64,000 nt of DNA from positions 1-64,000 of the IMG/VR virus record IMGVR_UViG_3300048919_000070. One strand, 5' to 3'. The notes beneath the pieces were generated by a model. That model worked only from the letters and a program-made list of their open reading frames with translations, was not told where the DNA came from and made no database searches. Positions 38,729 to 47,750 of the stretch are shown piece after piece. Within the stretch, counting starts at the first letter, position 1; the number at the start of each line of letters is the position of its first letter. Source of the DNA: a virus. A program made the translations under genes and the position numbers.

Positions 38729-39339
38729 TGGCCAGACACTACATCAACACGAACGGCATCCGTGGCATGGCCATGGGCGGTGTTCTCCTGGACATCGACG
38801 TCATTACAACGGTTGGGTCGTACTGGCCCGCCACGCCGCAGGAGAGCTCTTATTTCGACGTGCTGCTGGACGACGGCCGAACAGTGAAAGTGGTATTCGA
38901 CAGTTCGATACCGGTAGACCGGCAAATGGGTGAACATGCCCGCCTGGTGAAAGAGATCGTCAGGAAGTTCGGTCTGACCGGAGAAGGCGAACCATCCGGC
39001 GTCAGCGATGGCCGCAAGTCCATCAAAGACATCGACTTCGAACCGGTGGCCAAAACCTTCTACGACGCCACTGATCCAGACGGTGCCATTCTGCTAACGG
39101 CCAGGGGTTTAGGTGCGTACACCGCGTATCTGTACTCACTGGATGCCGAAAGCGAGCACCATCGCGGCATTATCGACGCGTCAATCCGGCAGGTCGAACA
39201 GTTCGCGGTGAAGGTGTTCGGGGATAGTCTGGCCATGGACGAATTCGGTAAAGCGCGAGACACGACAACGTGGAGCGTGGCCACCGATGACCCTGGCCGG
39301 ATAGTGTCGCCGGAGTTCGGCAAAAAGGTAGACTGGTAA
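38728..39339 (+). CDS. Unknown protein, last gene of the plus-strand region
   Basis: 203 residues, ATG 38728 overlapping the previous stop (TAATG). A longer upstream frame is inside the previous gene and is rejected. No domain recognised. The middle (YFDVLLDDGRTVKVVFDSSI) is beta-rich; the second half (LTARGLGAYTAYLYSLDAES) is helical and Tyr-rich. Coupled to the 37529 gene. Confidence 0.6.
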   Translation: MARHYINTNGIRGMAMGGVLLDIDVITTVGSYWPATPQESSYFDVLLDDGRTVKVVFDSSIPVDRQMGEHARLVKEIVRKFGLTGEGEPSGVSDGRKSIKDIDFEPVAKTFYDATDPDGAILLTARGLGAYTAYLYSLDAESEHHRGIIDASIRQVEQFAVKVFGDSLAMDEFGKARDTTTWSVATDDPGRIVSPEFGKKVDW

Positions 39340-39344
39340 AAAGA

Positions 39345-39370
39345 AACCCCGCACTACGCGGGGTTCTTCG
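39345..39370. terminator. Bidirectional terminator between converging regions
   Basis: AACCCCGC, loop ACTAC, GCGGGGTT, with an A-rich run (AAAAAGA) on the left and TTCTTCGTTTT on the right. It lies between the plus-strand gene ending at 39339 and the minus-strand gene ending at 39373, so it can stop both. Confidence 0.9.
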
Positions 39371-39372
39371 TT

Positions 39373-39861
39373 TTAGGCTGGCGGAATCGCCGCAATCTGT
39401 CGGGCAACCTCGTCGTGGATCAGCTTAGGCGAGAACATACGCTGCCCTGTCTCCGTCCCCGTCTGCAGTTCGGTCGCCGTGGCCAGCGCCGGAAGCGTTA
39501 CCGAGCCGCCACCGCCGCCCGCGATTGTGCCGACCACGATGACCTGCACGAATTCACGATAGGCCGAGGTGTCGCCGAGGATGACGGTCGGTCCGTAGGC
39601 CAGCGCGCCGGACGTACCGAGGGCGGTTTCCAGTTTATCCGCGAACGCGGACATCAACTGGTCGCTGATAACCTGATAGGCGGTCACTGCGTTGCCGGTG
39701 CCGGTACCCACGAACTGAACCAGTTTAGTCACGCCGGACTGCTGGCCAATCACGAACGGCAGGCCAACCGGCTGTTTGCCATCCGCGATTGCTGCAGTTA
39801 CCAACGAGGCCAGTTGCGCAGGACTATCCGCCTGCAGAATGGAAGTGATATCAACTGCCAT
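39373..39861 (-). CDS. Tail-fibre-associated or accessory protein, unknown
   Basis: 162 residues; ATG 39861 has GGAG 8 nt upstream, while the longer frame from 39930 lies inside Rz1. The N-terminal part (SPAQLASLVTAAIADGKQPV) resembles DUF1737-like segments (L-x2-V-x3-I-x-G-x-QP-G). The C-terminal part (ATATELQTGTETGQRMFSPK) resembles the A-x-EL-x-G-T motif of phage tail fibres. A Gly run joins the halves. Last gene of the late operon; it overlaps the Rz1-like gene by 11 nt. Confidence 0.6.
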   Translation of the reverse strand: MAVDITSILQADSPAQLASLVTAAIADGKQPVGLPFVIGQQSGVTKLVQFVGTGTGNAVTAYQVISDQLMSAFADKLETALGTSGALAYGPTVILGDTSAYREFVQVIVVGTIAGGGGGSVTLPALATATELQTGTETGQRMFSPKLIHDEVARQIAAIPPA

Positions 39862-40096
39862 GCTTTTGCTCCTTACGTTTAGGTGGTTGCCAGCCGCAGA
39901 GACTGACGCCGGTTTCATTATGCAGGACAATCTGGCGCTTTGTCCCGTCCGTCAGCACATCTTTTCGACTGGGGTAGATCGGCGTGGCCACCGAGCAAAA
40001 CGCGGGTGCCAGTGTGGCCTTAGTCCCGCATCCAGTCGTCAGCGCGCTTATCGAGATCGCTATCAGACATGGAATCCACTTTTTGTTTCGCGTCAT
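39851..40096 (-). CDS. Rz1: Outer-membrane spanin lipoprotein (Rz1-like)
   Basis: 81 residues from MTRNKKWIPCLIAIS. The signal peptide ends in a lipobox, LTTGC, so the mature protein is a lipoprotein. The rest follows the Rz1 pattern FCSVATPIYPSRKDVLTDGT, HNETGVSLCGW (P-I-x-P-S-x-D, N-x-G, C-G-W). The gene starts inside the Rz-like gene in another frame and runs past its end. By family it pairs with the inner-membrane spanin to disrupt the outer membrane at lysis. Confidence 0.82.
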   Translation of the reverse strand: MTRNKKWIPCLIAISISALTTGCGTKATLAPAFCSVATPIYPSRKDVLTDGTKRQIVLHNETGVSLCGWQPPKRKEQKHGS

Positions 40097-40265
40097 TGAC
40101 TCGCTTCTCCGCTTCAACGTGAACCTGGAAGTCATTGGCCATCTGGCTTTGCTTCTGTTCTTCTTTGCCGTCGCGCCGGCCCCGATAGAACGCTGCCACC
40201 AGACCACCAACGAAAAGGGCGGCCACAATGAGCCACCCCTTAATTCGCTGCCATATCGTCAGCAT
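40020..40265 (-). CDS. Rz: Inner-membrane spanin (Rz-like)
   Basis: 81 residues, ATG 40265. One N-terminal membrane helix (WLIVAALFVGGLVAAFY) followed by a charged periplasmic coiled coil (QVHVEAEKRVNDAKQKVDSM). The short length is at the low end for Rz. Overlap of the following Rz1-like gene in another frame is the classic spanin arrangement. It shares one base with the endolysin gene. Confidence 0.82.
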   Translation of the reverse strand: MLTIWQRIKGWLIVAALFVGGLVAAFYRGRRDGKEEQKQSQMANDFQVHVEAEKRVNDAKQKVDSMSDSDLDKRADDWMRD

Positions 40266-40969
40266 TACGCCTCGGACAAGGTTGACAGTTTCTGCCGACG
40301 CCAGTGGGAGTACGCCAGCGCGACGGCCGCCCCCACCATTACGACGCCGATCGTGATGCGCATCCAGTCGCCGGAGGTCAGGTCATCGCGGCTGTTACTG
40401 ATTGCCGCTGTCACCTGCGGGATAACGCCTGCCAGTTGGTCAATGGCCACGCCTGCTGTCGCGGTTGCGGCTACGGTGGTAGTCGTTACGACCTTCTTTT
40501 CAGTCGGCACCACACCGGCACGGCGCAGCGCTTCCTGGATGACGTCGTCCTTGTACCAGGTGTTGCCATTGGACAGCGGGCCGGTGCCGTTCTCATGTCG
40601 AATAATGCCTTCCACCAGCCCACGCAGCGTATTGTAATCGTGCATGTTCAGGATTTCAGCGTTAGGGTCAACGTTCAGCAGGGCGGCCACCTGCTTGGCA
40701 TACGCCGTGACGTTGTTTTCCTTGGCGGGCGCCCAGCGCTCGATCACCTCGCGTACCGAGTCAATCTTGCTGCCGTCGTTCGCCTTACGCTTATCGTAAT
40801 ACGTGATTAACGTCACCGCGATAGCCCTGATACCGCTGACTGGGTCAACGAACTGAGCGAATCGTGGGTCGGTCTTCTGCGAAGCAGGGACCAAGCCCTG
40901 CCATGGTGATCCCCATTCAATGTTGCCAGGATTATTGTTTCTAATCCCACGCGGCTGTTGCTTTGCCAT
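40265..40969 (-). CDS. Endolysin with C-terminal membrane segment (P5-like)
   Basis: 234 residues, ATG 40969. RGIRNNNPGNIEWGSPWQG at the N-terminus is the hallmark of the PRD1 P5-like / virion or endolysin peptidoglycan-hydrolase family, followed by PRFAQFVDPVSGIRAIAVTL. Residues about 165-190 are an Ala/Thr hydrophobic stretch and 205-225 a membrane helix (ITIGVVMVGAAVALAY) with a basic end. The C-terminal anchor may hold it at the inner membrane or assist release; the exact export path is not shown. Part of the lysis cassette. Confidence 0.8.
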   Translation of the reverse strand: MAKQQPRGIRNNNPGNIEWGSPWQGLVPASQKTDPRFAQFVDPVSGIRAIAVTLITYYDKRKANDGSKIDSVREVIERWAPAKENNVTAYAKQVAALLNVDPNAEILNMHDYNTLRGLVEGIIRHENGTGPLSNGNTWYKDDVIQEALRRAGVVPTEKKVVTTTTVAATATAGVAIDQLAGVIPQVTAAISNSRDDLTSGDWMRITIGVVMVGAAVALAYSHWRRQKLSTLSEA

Positions 40970-40971
40970 TG

Positions 40972-41250
40972 TTAGTATTTCCCGTTAGTTGTCCCGTTTC
41001 GGCCGACAGTAAGGATAATGTTATCCAGTTTGGCGTTGATACTTTTGAGGTCTTCGCGGGTATCGGTTGCCGTCTGTCGCTGCTGCGTTTTCATCTCGGC
41101 GATTTGGGCGAGCGCGAAATCTGCCTTGGCGTTGACGGTGCCGATATACTGCAGCCCCGCCGCACCTAAACTGATAATCGTGACCGTTACACCGATCAAC
41201 GAAATCCAGTTAACTTTTTCGCGCGCACCCCCTGCTGGAATGTCGCTCAC
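40972..41250 (-). CDS. Candidate holin, GTG start
   Basis: 92 residues from a GTG at 41250 with GGGGG 7 nt upstream; a longer frame from 41394 is inside the upstream gene and unlikely. One membrane helix (NWISLIGVTVTIISLGAAGL) near the N-terminus, then a charged coiled coil (QRQTATDTREDLKSINAKLD). Position directly upstream of the endolysin supports a single-span (class III) holin, although such proteins can also be accessory lysis factors. Confidence 0.65.
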   Translation of the reverse strand: MSDIPAGGAREKVNWISLIGVTVTIISLGAAGLQYIGTVNAKADFALAQIAEMKTQQRQTATDTREDLKSINAKLDNIILTVGRNGTTNGKY

Positions 41251-41296
41251 AAATAAACCCCCTGTAGCATTACGTAATCCGCGCCTAAAGAATACC

Positions 41297-43414
41297 TCAA
41301 GACGTTTGAATGTACACGATGCTGATTGTAATGATTGGACGGTGTTTAATCGCATAATCTGGTACCCCATACAGCGTCGGGTCCGGTAGAGCAACCATCT
41401 GCAACGCCATATCGACAGTTAGAGTGGAAGCCGGATTAGCTGGATTCGGGAACGATGTGACTTTCGACACCTGCGTTACTGCCTGACTAACTTCTGCAGG
41501 TGACACCATGTTCGCCGGATCGCCATAATCGGCACTGGTGGAAGCCTGAATCGAAATTTGAGTTAGGGTCACGGATGATACCGGAACCGTCGGGTCAGGG
41601 AAAGTATCGCTTGTTGCTTTTTGCACCACTGCTTGCGTTACTTCCGCCCATACCTGGCTAACCGTAGGATCAGGGTATTCCACTTCGGACGCGATGGTTT
41701 CTACAACCTGGAACGCTTCACCTGGTTGCGCTTCTTTTGTCGGGTCCGGATACGTGTCGTCGGTATATGCGGTCATCACGGAAATCTGGTCGGAATAAAC
41801 GGGCGAAATCGGTTCTGCAGGATCAGGATACACCGCATTACGTGCTACCGCCTCCACCGTTTGTCCGATAAAAATCCCTTTCGTGGCCAGGTCGGACGCA
41901 GGCGTATAGAACAGGTATTGCGATGTCAGTTGTGCCAGTTGCAGCGCGCGGGTGAACGACTGCGGATGTACGACGTCGGAATGCTGCAGCGTCTGGATAC
42001 CCAGTTGGGAAGTAAGCGCGGCATTAACCGGCGGGATCATATCGCCTGGTGATGGGTACTGCGTCCACTGCAGCCATTCCAGGTGCGCCTGCGGAACAAC
42101 GGCCGGAGACGTCCAGACAGGCAGAGGGTTCGACTGCAGCGCCACCATGGCCATCTGCGGAACGGCCGTTTGCGACTGCATGATATCCGGATTGGTGTAG
42201 TCCGTGTCCTGCGTGGCCACCTTCAATACGGACTGCATGGCATTCGTTTTGCCGATGTCGCCAGGCGGGTCGTACAGCGCTTCCTGCACCACCAGTTCGG
42301 CTAACTGCAGCGCGCGGGTATCAGACTGCCAGACCGGCAGCGGCGTAGACTGCACCACCTGCATAACGTTCTGGCCAGCGAGGTTGGGACCAACGATAAG
42401 CGGCTCGCCATCGGTGTGCTGCAGCGCGACCATGACTTCCTGATACACCTCGTCGGTACCCTGATCCGGCAGCGGCGACGTGTAGTCGAACAGGGTCTTC
42501 ATGGCCACCTGACTGACGGCGGTATCCGACCACGGCAAATAGCCCATAGGCGTCTGCTGGAGGACTTTAAACGACACATGGTAGGCCGTGGTGGTCGAAC
42601 GCGGCAGGAAGCCCATAGGGGTGCGGTACAGTTCCCACTGCGCCAGCGACAGCGCGTAATGCGGAGACTGCCAGATCTGCATCGGGGTTTGCTGAACGAC
42701 CTGCATCGCCTGCTGAGACACGTAGTCCATGGACACCGGAACGTGCTGGTGGATATCCGACTGCAGCACCTGCATGGCTTCGGACATAACGGCTGTCATG
42801 CTCTGCGGCGGCGAGAAAGTAATCTTCTGGACGGCCTGCAGGGTTTCCGACATCACGCGGGTCTGCGACCACGGCATCGGGGCAATCACCTGCTGGACAA
42901 CGCGCTGGACTAACTGAACGGCGCGAGTCGTGGAGATCGTGTCCGCCGTGGACGGGAAGTCCGTTTTCTGGCTGACCTTCTGGAAGAACTGCGGCACGTA
43001 TGCGGCGGATCCGGTTTCCACCTGATTGATGATGAACGCCAGACGGCCGGTAGAGACGAAGCCCGCCGGTGGCCGGATGATAAAGCCGAGGCGGGATGTC
43101 TGAACGAGGCCGACGAAATCAGGGGTGCGGGTTTGTGCCGTCAGCGCGGTAAGGCGGTATGACGCCATTCTGAGCGTCGGCGCGTCCAGGTAGACCATTC
43201 CTACGCGTTCAGTGGAAACGACACCTTTCAGATCCGGATTGCGGGTGGCCGACGCCAGCACGGTAAGGCGATAGCTCGCCATGCGGATGTTCGGGGCGTC
43301 CTGATAAAGCATGGCCAGACGCGACGTAGAAACTATGCCGCCAAGGTCAACGCTACCCCCTCTGTACGTCAGCGCCACCAGCCGGTAACTGGCGACGTTA
43401 ATATCTTCGGCCAT
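41297..43414 (-). CDS. Tandem-repeat structural protein, unknown
   Basis: 705 residues, ATG 43414 with AGGGA upstream. Two repeat classes are visible. Residues 1-125 hold about three copies of a ~40-residue unit: ASYRL-x2-L, a TR-x-PDL or similar, G-x-VST-x-R, then Y-x-DAP. From about residue 160 to 680 there are about a dozen degenerate ~40-residue units with a-x-Q-x-A-x-VALQ-like helices and P-x-PVWQS or YPDP turns. The sequence is rich in Gln, Val, Ala, Pro and Thr, with almost no Cys. Likely an elongated virion fibre; no known family recognised. It sits between the lectin-like array and the lysis genes. Confidence 0.7.
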   Translation of the reverse strand: MAEDINVASYRLVALTYRGGSVDLGGIVSTSRLAMLYQDAPNIRMASYRLTVLASATRNPDLKGVVSTERVGMVYLDAPTLRMASYRLTALTAQTRTPDFVGLVQTSRLGFIIRPPAGFVSTGRLAFIINQVETGSAAYVPQFFQKVSQKTDFPSTADTISTTRAVQLVQRVVQQVIAPMPWSQTRVMSETLQAVQKITFSPPQSMTAVMSEAMQVLQSDIHQHVPVSMDYVSQQAMQVVQQTPMQIWQSPHYALSLAQWELYRTPMGFLPRSTTTAYHVSFKVLQQTPMGYLPWSDTAVSQVAMKTLFDYTSPLPDQGTDEVYQEVMVALQHTDGEPLIVGPNLAGQNVMQVVQSTPLPVWQSDTRALQLAELVVQEALYDPPGDIGKTNAMQSVLKVATQDTDYTNPDIMQSQTAVPQMAMVALQSNPLPVWTSPAVVPQAHLEWLQWTQYPSPGDMIPPVNAALTSQLGIQTLQHSDVVHPQSFTRALQLAQLTSQYLFYTPASDLATKGIFIGQTVEAVARNAVYPDPAEPISPVYSDQISVMTAYTDDTYPDPTKEAQPGEAFQVVETIASEVEYPDPTVSQVWAEVTQAVVQKATSDTFPDPTVPVSSVTLTQISIQASTSADYGDPANMVSPAEVSQAVTQVSKVTSFPNPANPASTLTVDMALQMVALPDPTLYGVPDYAIKHRPIITISIVYIQTS

Positions 43415-43423
43415 CTGCTATCC

Positions 43424-44527
43424 CTAAGATTTAATGGAAAAGCCGGTCTTCACGGCAGACAGGTCTGCGATAGTCCAGTTATTCCCGTCGGGTTTTTTAT
43501 CCAGGTACAGAGGGCGGTACGAGTATGAACTCGTCGGTGGCAACATGATGTCCCCTGTCGACACGTTGCCAGCCCCGAAGTTCGCTTCGGTTGTCAGGAC
43601 GTGCGTTGCTCCACCGAAGTTTCCAAGATAGGATTCCGCCCCCACAGACAATACCTGCTGCAGCGATTCAAAGCCAGCCAGTACACCGCCCTGTTGATAC
43701 TGCTCGCGCTTGCCGACCACGTTGGACGTGATGTATCCGGTAGCGTTGACGGTGTTGACGAAGTCTGACAACTGGCTGTAATGCGCGGTGCCGTCGCCGC
43801 CAGTCCACTCGGTAATCACGTCTGCCGTGGCCGCAACCGGAAGAATGCGCGCCGTTCTGCCAGGGCGATACTGCAGGCCGGGATTACTCAGGTCGACGGA
43901 AACGAAGTCCAGCAGGTCGACAGTGATCGCTGGCGGCGGTGAAACCGTAGTGACGTTACTAACCAGCAGATACAGGAATCCTGGCGTGGCCGGATTGACG
44001 ATAGAGGTACCGGCAGGCGGGGTCATTAAGAAATCGTCCAGCCAGACTTTATACGCGCCAGCAGCAGAACGGTAGATTTCCACCGTGTAGAACTTGTCGT
44101 AGTTGAACGCGAACGTAACCGGCTGAGTAGTCGTCTGCTGACCATTGTTGGTCGGACCGAACAGGTTACTGTTCATATACCAGAACGTCGTGTTAACGGC
44201 GTTGGTCGCGGCTGCGATCATATTCAGACGGAACGCCACCATTCGCGCGCTGCCGTTGTTATTCACGCGCAGGCGGAACGACATGTAGCCTTCGCCATTC
44301 GTAGGGAAAGGCAAGCCGTAAGTCTGCCCCTGACTGTTAGCCGCGTTGGCGAGGGTGTACGTGATTCGAAGCCCTCGACGGTTGATGGTCGCGCCTGCCG
44401 GTGTCGTGTCTGACATCACGACCATCTGCGCGGACGCGTAAGACGTGTCTGCCGGAATGCTAAGACCTCGCGTGTTAAGCGAGGCGATGTCCGGTACGTT
44501 GAAGTTTTCTAAGCGATAGACGCCCAC
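43424..44527 (-). CDS. Lectin-like tail protein, paralogue 5 of array
   Basis: 367 residues, GTG start 44527 with AAGGGG 5 nt upstream. Shares the array's signatures: a ConA/LamG-like beta-strand unit (FYTVEIYRSAAGAYKVWLDD), the segment YITSNVVGKREQYQQGG, and the C-terminal NWTIADLSAVKTGFSI. The N-terminus (GVYRLENFNVPDIAS) differs from the DGF start of the others, making it the most diverged copy. Probably a virion surface or receptor-binding component. Confidence 0.7.
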   Translation of the reverse strand: MGVYRLENFNVPDIASLNTRGLSIPADTSYASAQMVVMSDTTPAGATINRRGLRITYTLANAANSQGQTYGLPFPTNGEGYMSFRLRVNNNGSARMVAFRLNMIAAATNAVNTTFWYMNSNLFGPTNNGQQTTTQPVTFAFNYDKFYTVEIYRSAAGAYKVWLDDFLMTPPAGTSIVNPATPGFLYLLVSNVTTVSPPPAITVDLLDFVSVDLSNPGLQYRPGRTARILPVAATADVITEWTGGDGTAHYSQLSDFVNTVNATGYITSNVVGKREQYQQGGVLAGFESLQQVLSVGAESYLGNFGGATHVLTTEANFGAGNVSTGDIMLPPTSSYSYRPLYLDKKPDGNNWTIADLSAVKTGFSIKS

Positions 44528-44536
44528 GGTAGCCCC

Positions 44537-45721
44537 TTAGTTTAAAAGTTTGATACCCATTGCAGCAGCGGTGATCTCGCTTGGTGTCCACTTTAAACCG
44601 GTTTTCGGGTTCAGAGAAACATCGAACACGTAGTTATTCATCGTGCTGAGTACCAGCGTTCCCGACTTCGCGCTTTGCCCGTTGGTGCCGTCATACTGCG
44701 TGGCCGCCGTCAGTGTGTGCGTACCGTCTGCCATGGTCATCCCGTAGGCTTTTACCGCGACGCCATAAACGGTGGCCGCATTCGCTGCCACGGCATCCGG
44801 ACCCACATACAGGTCGGTGGCCGCAGAACCGGCCGTAAGATACGAAGGCGTGGCCAGTTCGTTGGTTTGCTGCAGGACTGCGGCGTTCGACGCGAATCCG
44901 GTAGGGCGATCCCACTGAACGGAGAAGTCTGCCTGCGGTGCCAGTTCCAGTACGCGCGCGCCAGGACCGAGAACGCCGGTATGAACCGCGTCAATGCCAA
45001 GCACGTACATGTTAGAGAAGATCATGTCGTGGAAGCCGTTGCCGTTGTTCGCGTTGTTCCCTGTCCACATGCCAACGCCGAAGCCGTTCTTCGTCTTGAA
45101 CGTTCCGGTGTACGCCACGTCCAGAACCAGAATCCCGTTAGCGTATGCACGAAGGCGCTGGACATCCGTTTCGATAAGGATTTCGAAGTGGATGTCGGTG
45201 TTCGCCTTCAACTGGTCGGAAGTCGTTGTTTCCGTACCTGCCGCGCTGTATGCGATCCCCGCTGTAGTCCCGTCTGTCGGAAGGAAGAACCGGCAAAGAA
45301 GACCCGGAGGCGTGGCCGTCGAGTTAGCTGGCGGCGCTGTTACCATTGACCCATCGAATACACAAATAGACGGACCGGTCGTCGCGCTGGATACCGTCGG
45401 GACAAACTGGCACATGAAGCCGATGACGAACTTGTCATACGGCGTCGTTTCGATAGCCTGCATAAGCACACTCAGCCAGGTAAACGCCGTGGCCGAGTTT
45501 TTACGGAGGTTCAGTTTGTTGCGGGTGGCAAAGACCGGATCCGCCTGAATGATTGCCTGCGTGTTCGAAAACGCGGCCGATGTTCCGTTGATGATGCTGT
45601 ACGGGATCCATCCTGCCTTGTACAGAAGCGACGCTTGCCCTAACGCCGTGGTTGTGCCGTTAGGGAAAGCGATAGTCTGCCGAGCAAGGGTAGTGAAGCC
45701 GTCCACGAATTGTACGGACAT
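44537..45721 (-). CDS. Lectin-like tail protein, paralogue 4 of array
   Basis: 394 residues, ATG 45721 with AAGGAG 5 nt upstream. Begins MSVQFVDGF, has HFEILIETDVQRLRAYANG (LamG-like strand, turn, strand), then VLGIDAVHTGVLGPGARVLE, a divergent SYLTAGSAATDLYVG, and ends LKWTPSEITAAAMGIKLL. Longest member, with an Ala/Thr-rich insertion near residue 130. The family resembles jelly-roll carbohydrate-binding domains, but ligand residues cannot be read. Confidence 0.72.
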   Translation of the reverse strand: MSVQFVDGFTTLARQTIAFPNGTTTALGQASLLYKAGWIPYSIINGTSAAFSNTQAIIQADPVFATRNKLNLRKNSATAFTWLSVLMQAIETTPYDKFVIGFMCQFVPTVSSATTGPSICVFDGSMVTAPPANSTATPPGLLCRFFLPTDGTTAGIAYSAAGTETTTSDQLKANTDIHFEILIETDVQRLRAYANGILVLDVAYTGTFKTKNGFGVGMWTGNNANNGNGFHDMIFSNMYVLGIDAVHTGVLGPGARVLELAPQADFSVQWDRPTGFASNAAVLQQTNELATPSYLTAGSAATDLYVGPDAVAANAATVYGVAVKAYGMTMADGTHTLTAATQYDGTNGQSAKSGTLVLSTMNNYVFDVSLNPKTGLKWTPSEITAAAMGIKLLN

Positions 45722-45730
45722 ACAGTCTCC

Positions 45731-46765
45731 TTAGCGCGTCACGATGCCGAAGGTTGCTGATTCGACGGCGTTCTGCGACCACGAACCGCCACCTGGAGGG
45801 GTTTCGTAGGTAGTCTGCAGGTACTTGTTCGTCTCAATCAGGGATAACTGCTTCTCGTCGCTAATGCTGTTTACGGTCAGCTTGAGGCCGAGTTTACGGT
45901 CATCCAGGTCGCCCTTACGCGCCAGCGCCACCAGACCCACGCCATAGATCGTGTTGCTGTTCGGCAGCACGGCATTGGAACGGAACTCGTCAGTGTTGCC
46001 ATTCACGTTGGACTGCAGGTACGGCTTGTTCGTTTCCAGTGGGGCAAGCTGCGCGGCCACGTCGTAATGGTTGGTCGGTGCCGGTGACGCGCCGTTCGGA
46101 ACAATCGTCCACTGCGTCGTGATATCTGCAGTCGGGAAGCGCGTGTTCACGGAGCACGGACCAAGGCGGTCAACGCGGGTGCCGGTTGCGTTATCCAGTA
46201 CGTAGAGGTCGTCGATAATCTGAACGCCAGCGGCGGACTGAGTAGCGGTCTGTCCCCAGGTGATTGTCACCGGATTGGACGGCGCGGTACCCATGGCCAC
46301 GGACAACTGCAGTTCGTCGTTCGCATACACCGTGATGGTGTTGGCTGACGTGTCCAGCACGACTTCAATGAAGTACCACGCGTTCAGGATCAGCACCGCG
46401 GCGCCAAGCGTAGAGCCGATTTTCAGCTTACCTGTCGTCGGATCCCAGTCGAGGTCGAGAACACCGCCTTCGATACGGCAGACACGCATACGCGCGCCGG
46501 TTGCCTTAATGGCGAAGCCGAAGACAATCTTCGTTGCGCCGACAGCCGGAGTGTAGCCCCACGAAATAGATGGAACGGTAGACGAACTGGCCGGTACCGA
46601 GAACTGCAGGGCGCGCTGGCCAGTGATGCGGCCGTCGACAATCGCCAGTGTGGTAGACGTCGGGTTTCGAACGGTGTAGTTCGCCGCCTCCAGGTATTTC
46701 TGGACGACGGTGCCTACCTGGCCAACTGGGGTGTAATGGTCGAAACCATCAATCCACATAAGCAT
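45731..46765 (-). CDS. Lectin-like tail protein, paralogue 3 of array
   Basis: 344 residues, ATG 46765 behind AGGAG. MLMWIDGFDHY, WYFIEVVLDTSANTITVYAN (ConA/LamG-like), IDDLYVLDNATGTRVDRLGP, PYLQSNVNGNTDEFRS and the ending WSQNAVESATFGIVTR. Most typical member together with the next gene. Only 9-13 nt separate it from its neighbours, so all are made from one message. Confidence 0.75.
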   Translation of the reverse strand: MLMWIDGFDHYTPVGQVGTVVQKYLEAANYTVRNPTSTTLAIVDGRITGQRALQFSVPASSSTVPSISWGYTPAVGATKIVFGFAIKATGARMRVCRIEGGVLDLDWDPTTGKLKIGSTLGAAVLILNAWYFIEVVLDTSANTITVYANDELQLSVAMGTAPSNPVTITWGQTATQSAAGVQIIDDLYVLDNATGTRVDRLGPCSVNTRFPTADITTQWTIVPNGASPAPTNHYDVAAQLAPLETNKPYLQSNVNGNTDEFRSNAVLPNSNTIYGVGLVALARKGDLDDRKLGLKLTVNSISDEKQLSLIETNKYLQTTYETPPGGGSWSQNAVESATFGIVTR

Positions 46766-46778
46766 GATTTATCTCCTG

Positions 46779-47747
46779 TTACGGTCTGACGACGACACCG
46801 AATGGGGTGTCCTGCAGGTTAGTGTTGTCCCACGCCACATTACCAGGTGCCTGCGGGAAAAACGAGTAAAAGTATTTCGGGGTAACGTCCAGGGTAGTGA
46901 CGAGATTCTCTTTCTGCGTCGACCCCTTCGGTCCAACCACCACGCCCATCTGGCGGGCGTCGATATCGTTCTTGCGGGCGCGCACGACCACGCCTACGGC
47001 CGTAATCGTTCCGGTACCGGCTGTCGCGCCGGACTTGAACAGATCCTGCGCCCCGCTGACGGAAGACTTGATGAACTCGGTTTCCGACGGCGGAAGGTTA
47101 TCCACCATGGCAAAGTGATCGTCGCCGGTAGCGGGACTCCACTCTTTCAGGAAATCACTGGTCGGCAAACGCATCGTAATGGCCTGCGGTCCAACGCGCG
47201 CTACCGGCGCACCGCCAGAACCGTTGTTCAGCACGAAGATATCGTCCACGCGCTTCACGCTCTTAATCGGCGCCGCCCACGTACAGTCGAACGTCGTCAG
47301 GCCGGTCATCGCGGCGGGCAGCGGTACCGTCAGATCGAGAACGTTGTTGATGTACACCTGAATCTGGTTCTGGTTCTTATCGATCACCATTTCGTAATAA
47401 TACCAGACGCCCAGTACAGGGGTGACAGTGCCTTTCGCGCCGTTGATCTGAATCTTGTCCGGCCACTGCAGGGTAACGCCGTTTGCAATGGCCACGATGT
47501 CGTCACGCTGCGTCTCGGCCATGTAGGCGAATCCGATAACCGTCAGCGGCGCCGTGGACACGAACGCGCGTTTAATTGAGCCTGCCAGGTTAGTCGTGCC
47601 GAGCATGACCGCTTTGGTGTCGCTGTTGCGGCCGTTGCTAATGGCCACGCTGCCCGACACGGTGTATCCGGCTGCAGGTAGCTCGGTTGCCACCTGCGAC
47701 GTTGACATATTGGAAAACTGTTCGAAACCGTCCATATGGATCAGCAT
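46779..47747 (-). CDS. Lectin-like tail protein, paralogue 2 of array
   Basis: 322 residues, ATG 47747 behind AGGAG. MLIHMDGFEQFSN, WYYYEMVIDKNQNQIQVYIN, VDDIFVLNNGSGGAPVARVG, EFIKSSVSGAQDLFKSG and the ending WDNTNLQDTPFGVVVRP. Same domain order as its neighbours: short DGF start, about 200 residues of beta-sandwich, then a second beta-rich part with the S-x-V-x-G motif. Confidence 0.75.
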   Translation of the reverse strand: MLIHMDGFEQFSNMSTSQVATELPAAGYTVSGSVAISNGRNSDTKAVMLGTTNLAGSIKRAFVSTAPLTVIGFAYMAETQRDDIVAIANGVTLQWPDKIQINGAKGTVTPVLGVWYYYEMVIDKNQNQIQVYINNVLDLTVPLPAAMTGLTTFDCTWAAPIKSVKRVDDIFVLNNGSGGAPVARVGPQAITMRLPTSDFLKEWSPATGDDHFAMVDNLPPSETEFIKSSVSGAQDLFKSGATAGTGTITAVGVVVRARKNDIDARQMGVVVGPKGSTQKENLVTTLDVTPKYFYSFFPQAPGNVAWDNTNLQDTPFGVVVRP

Positions 47748-47750
47748 GGG

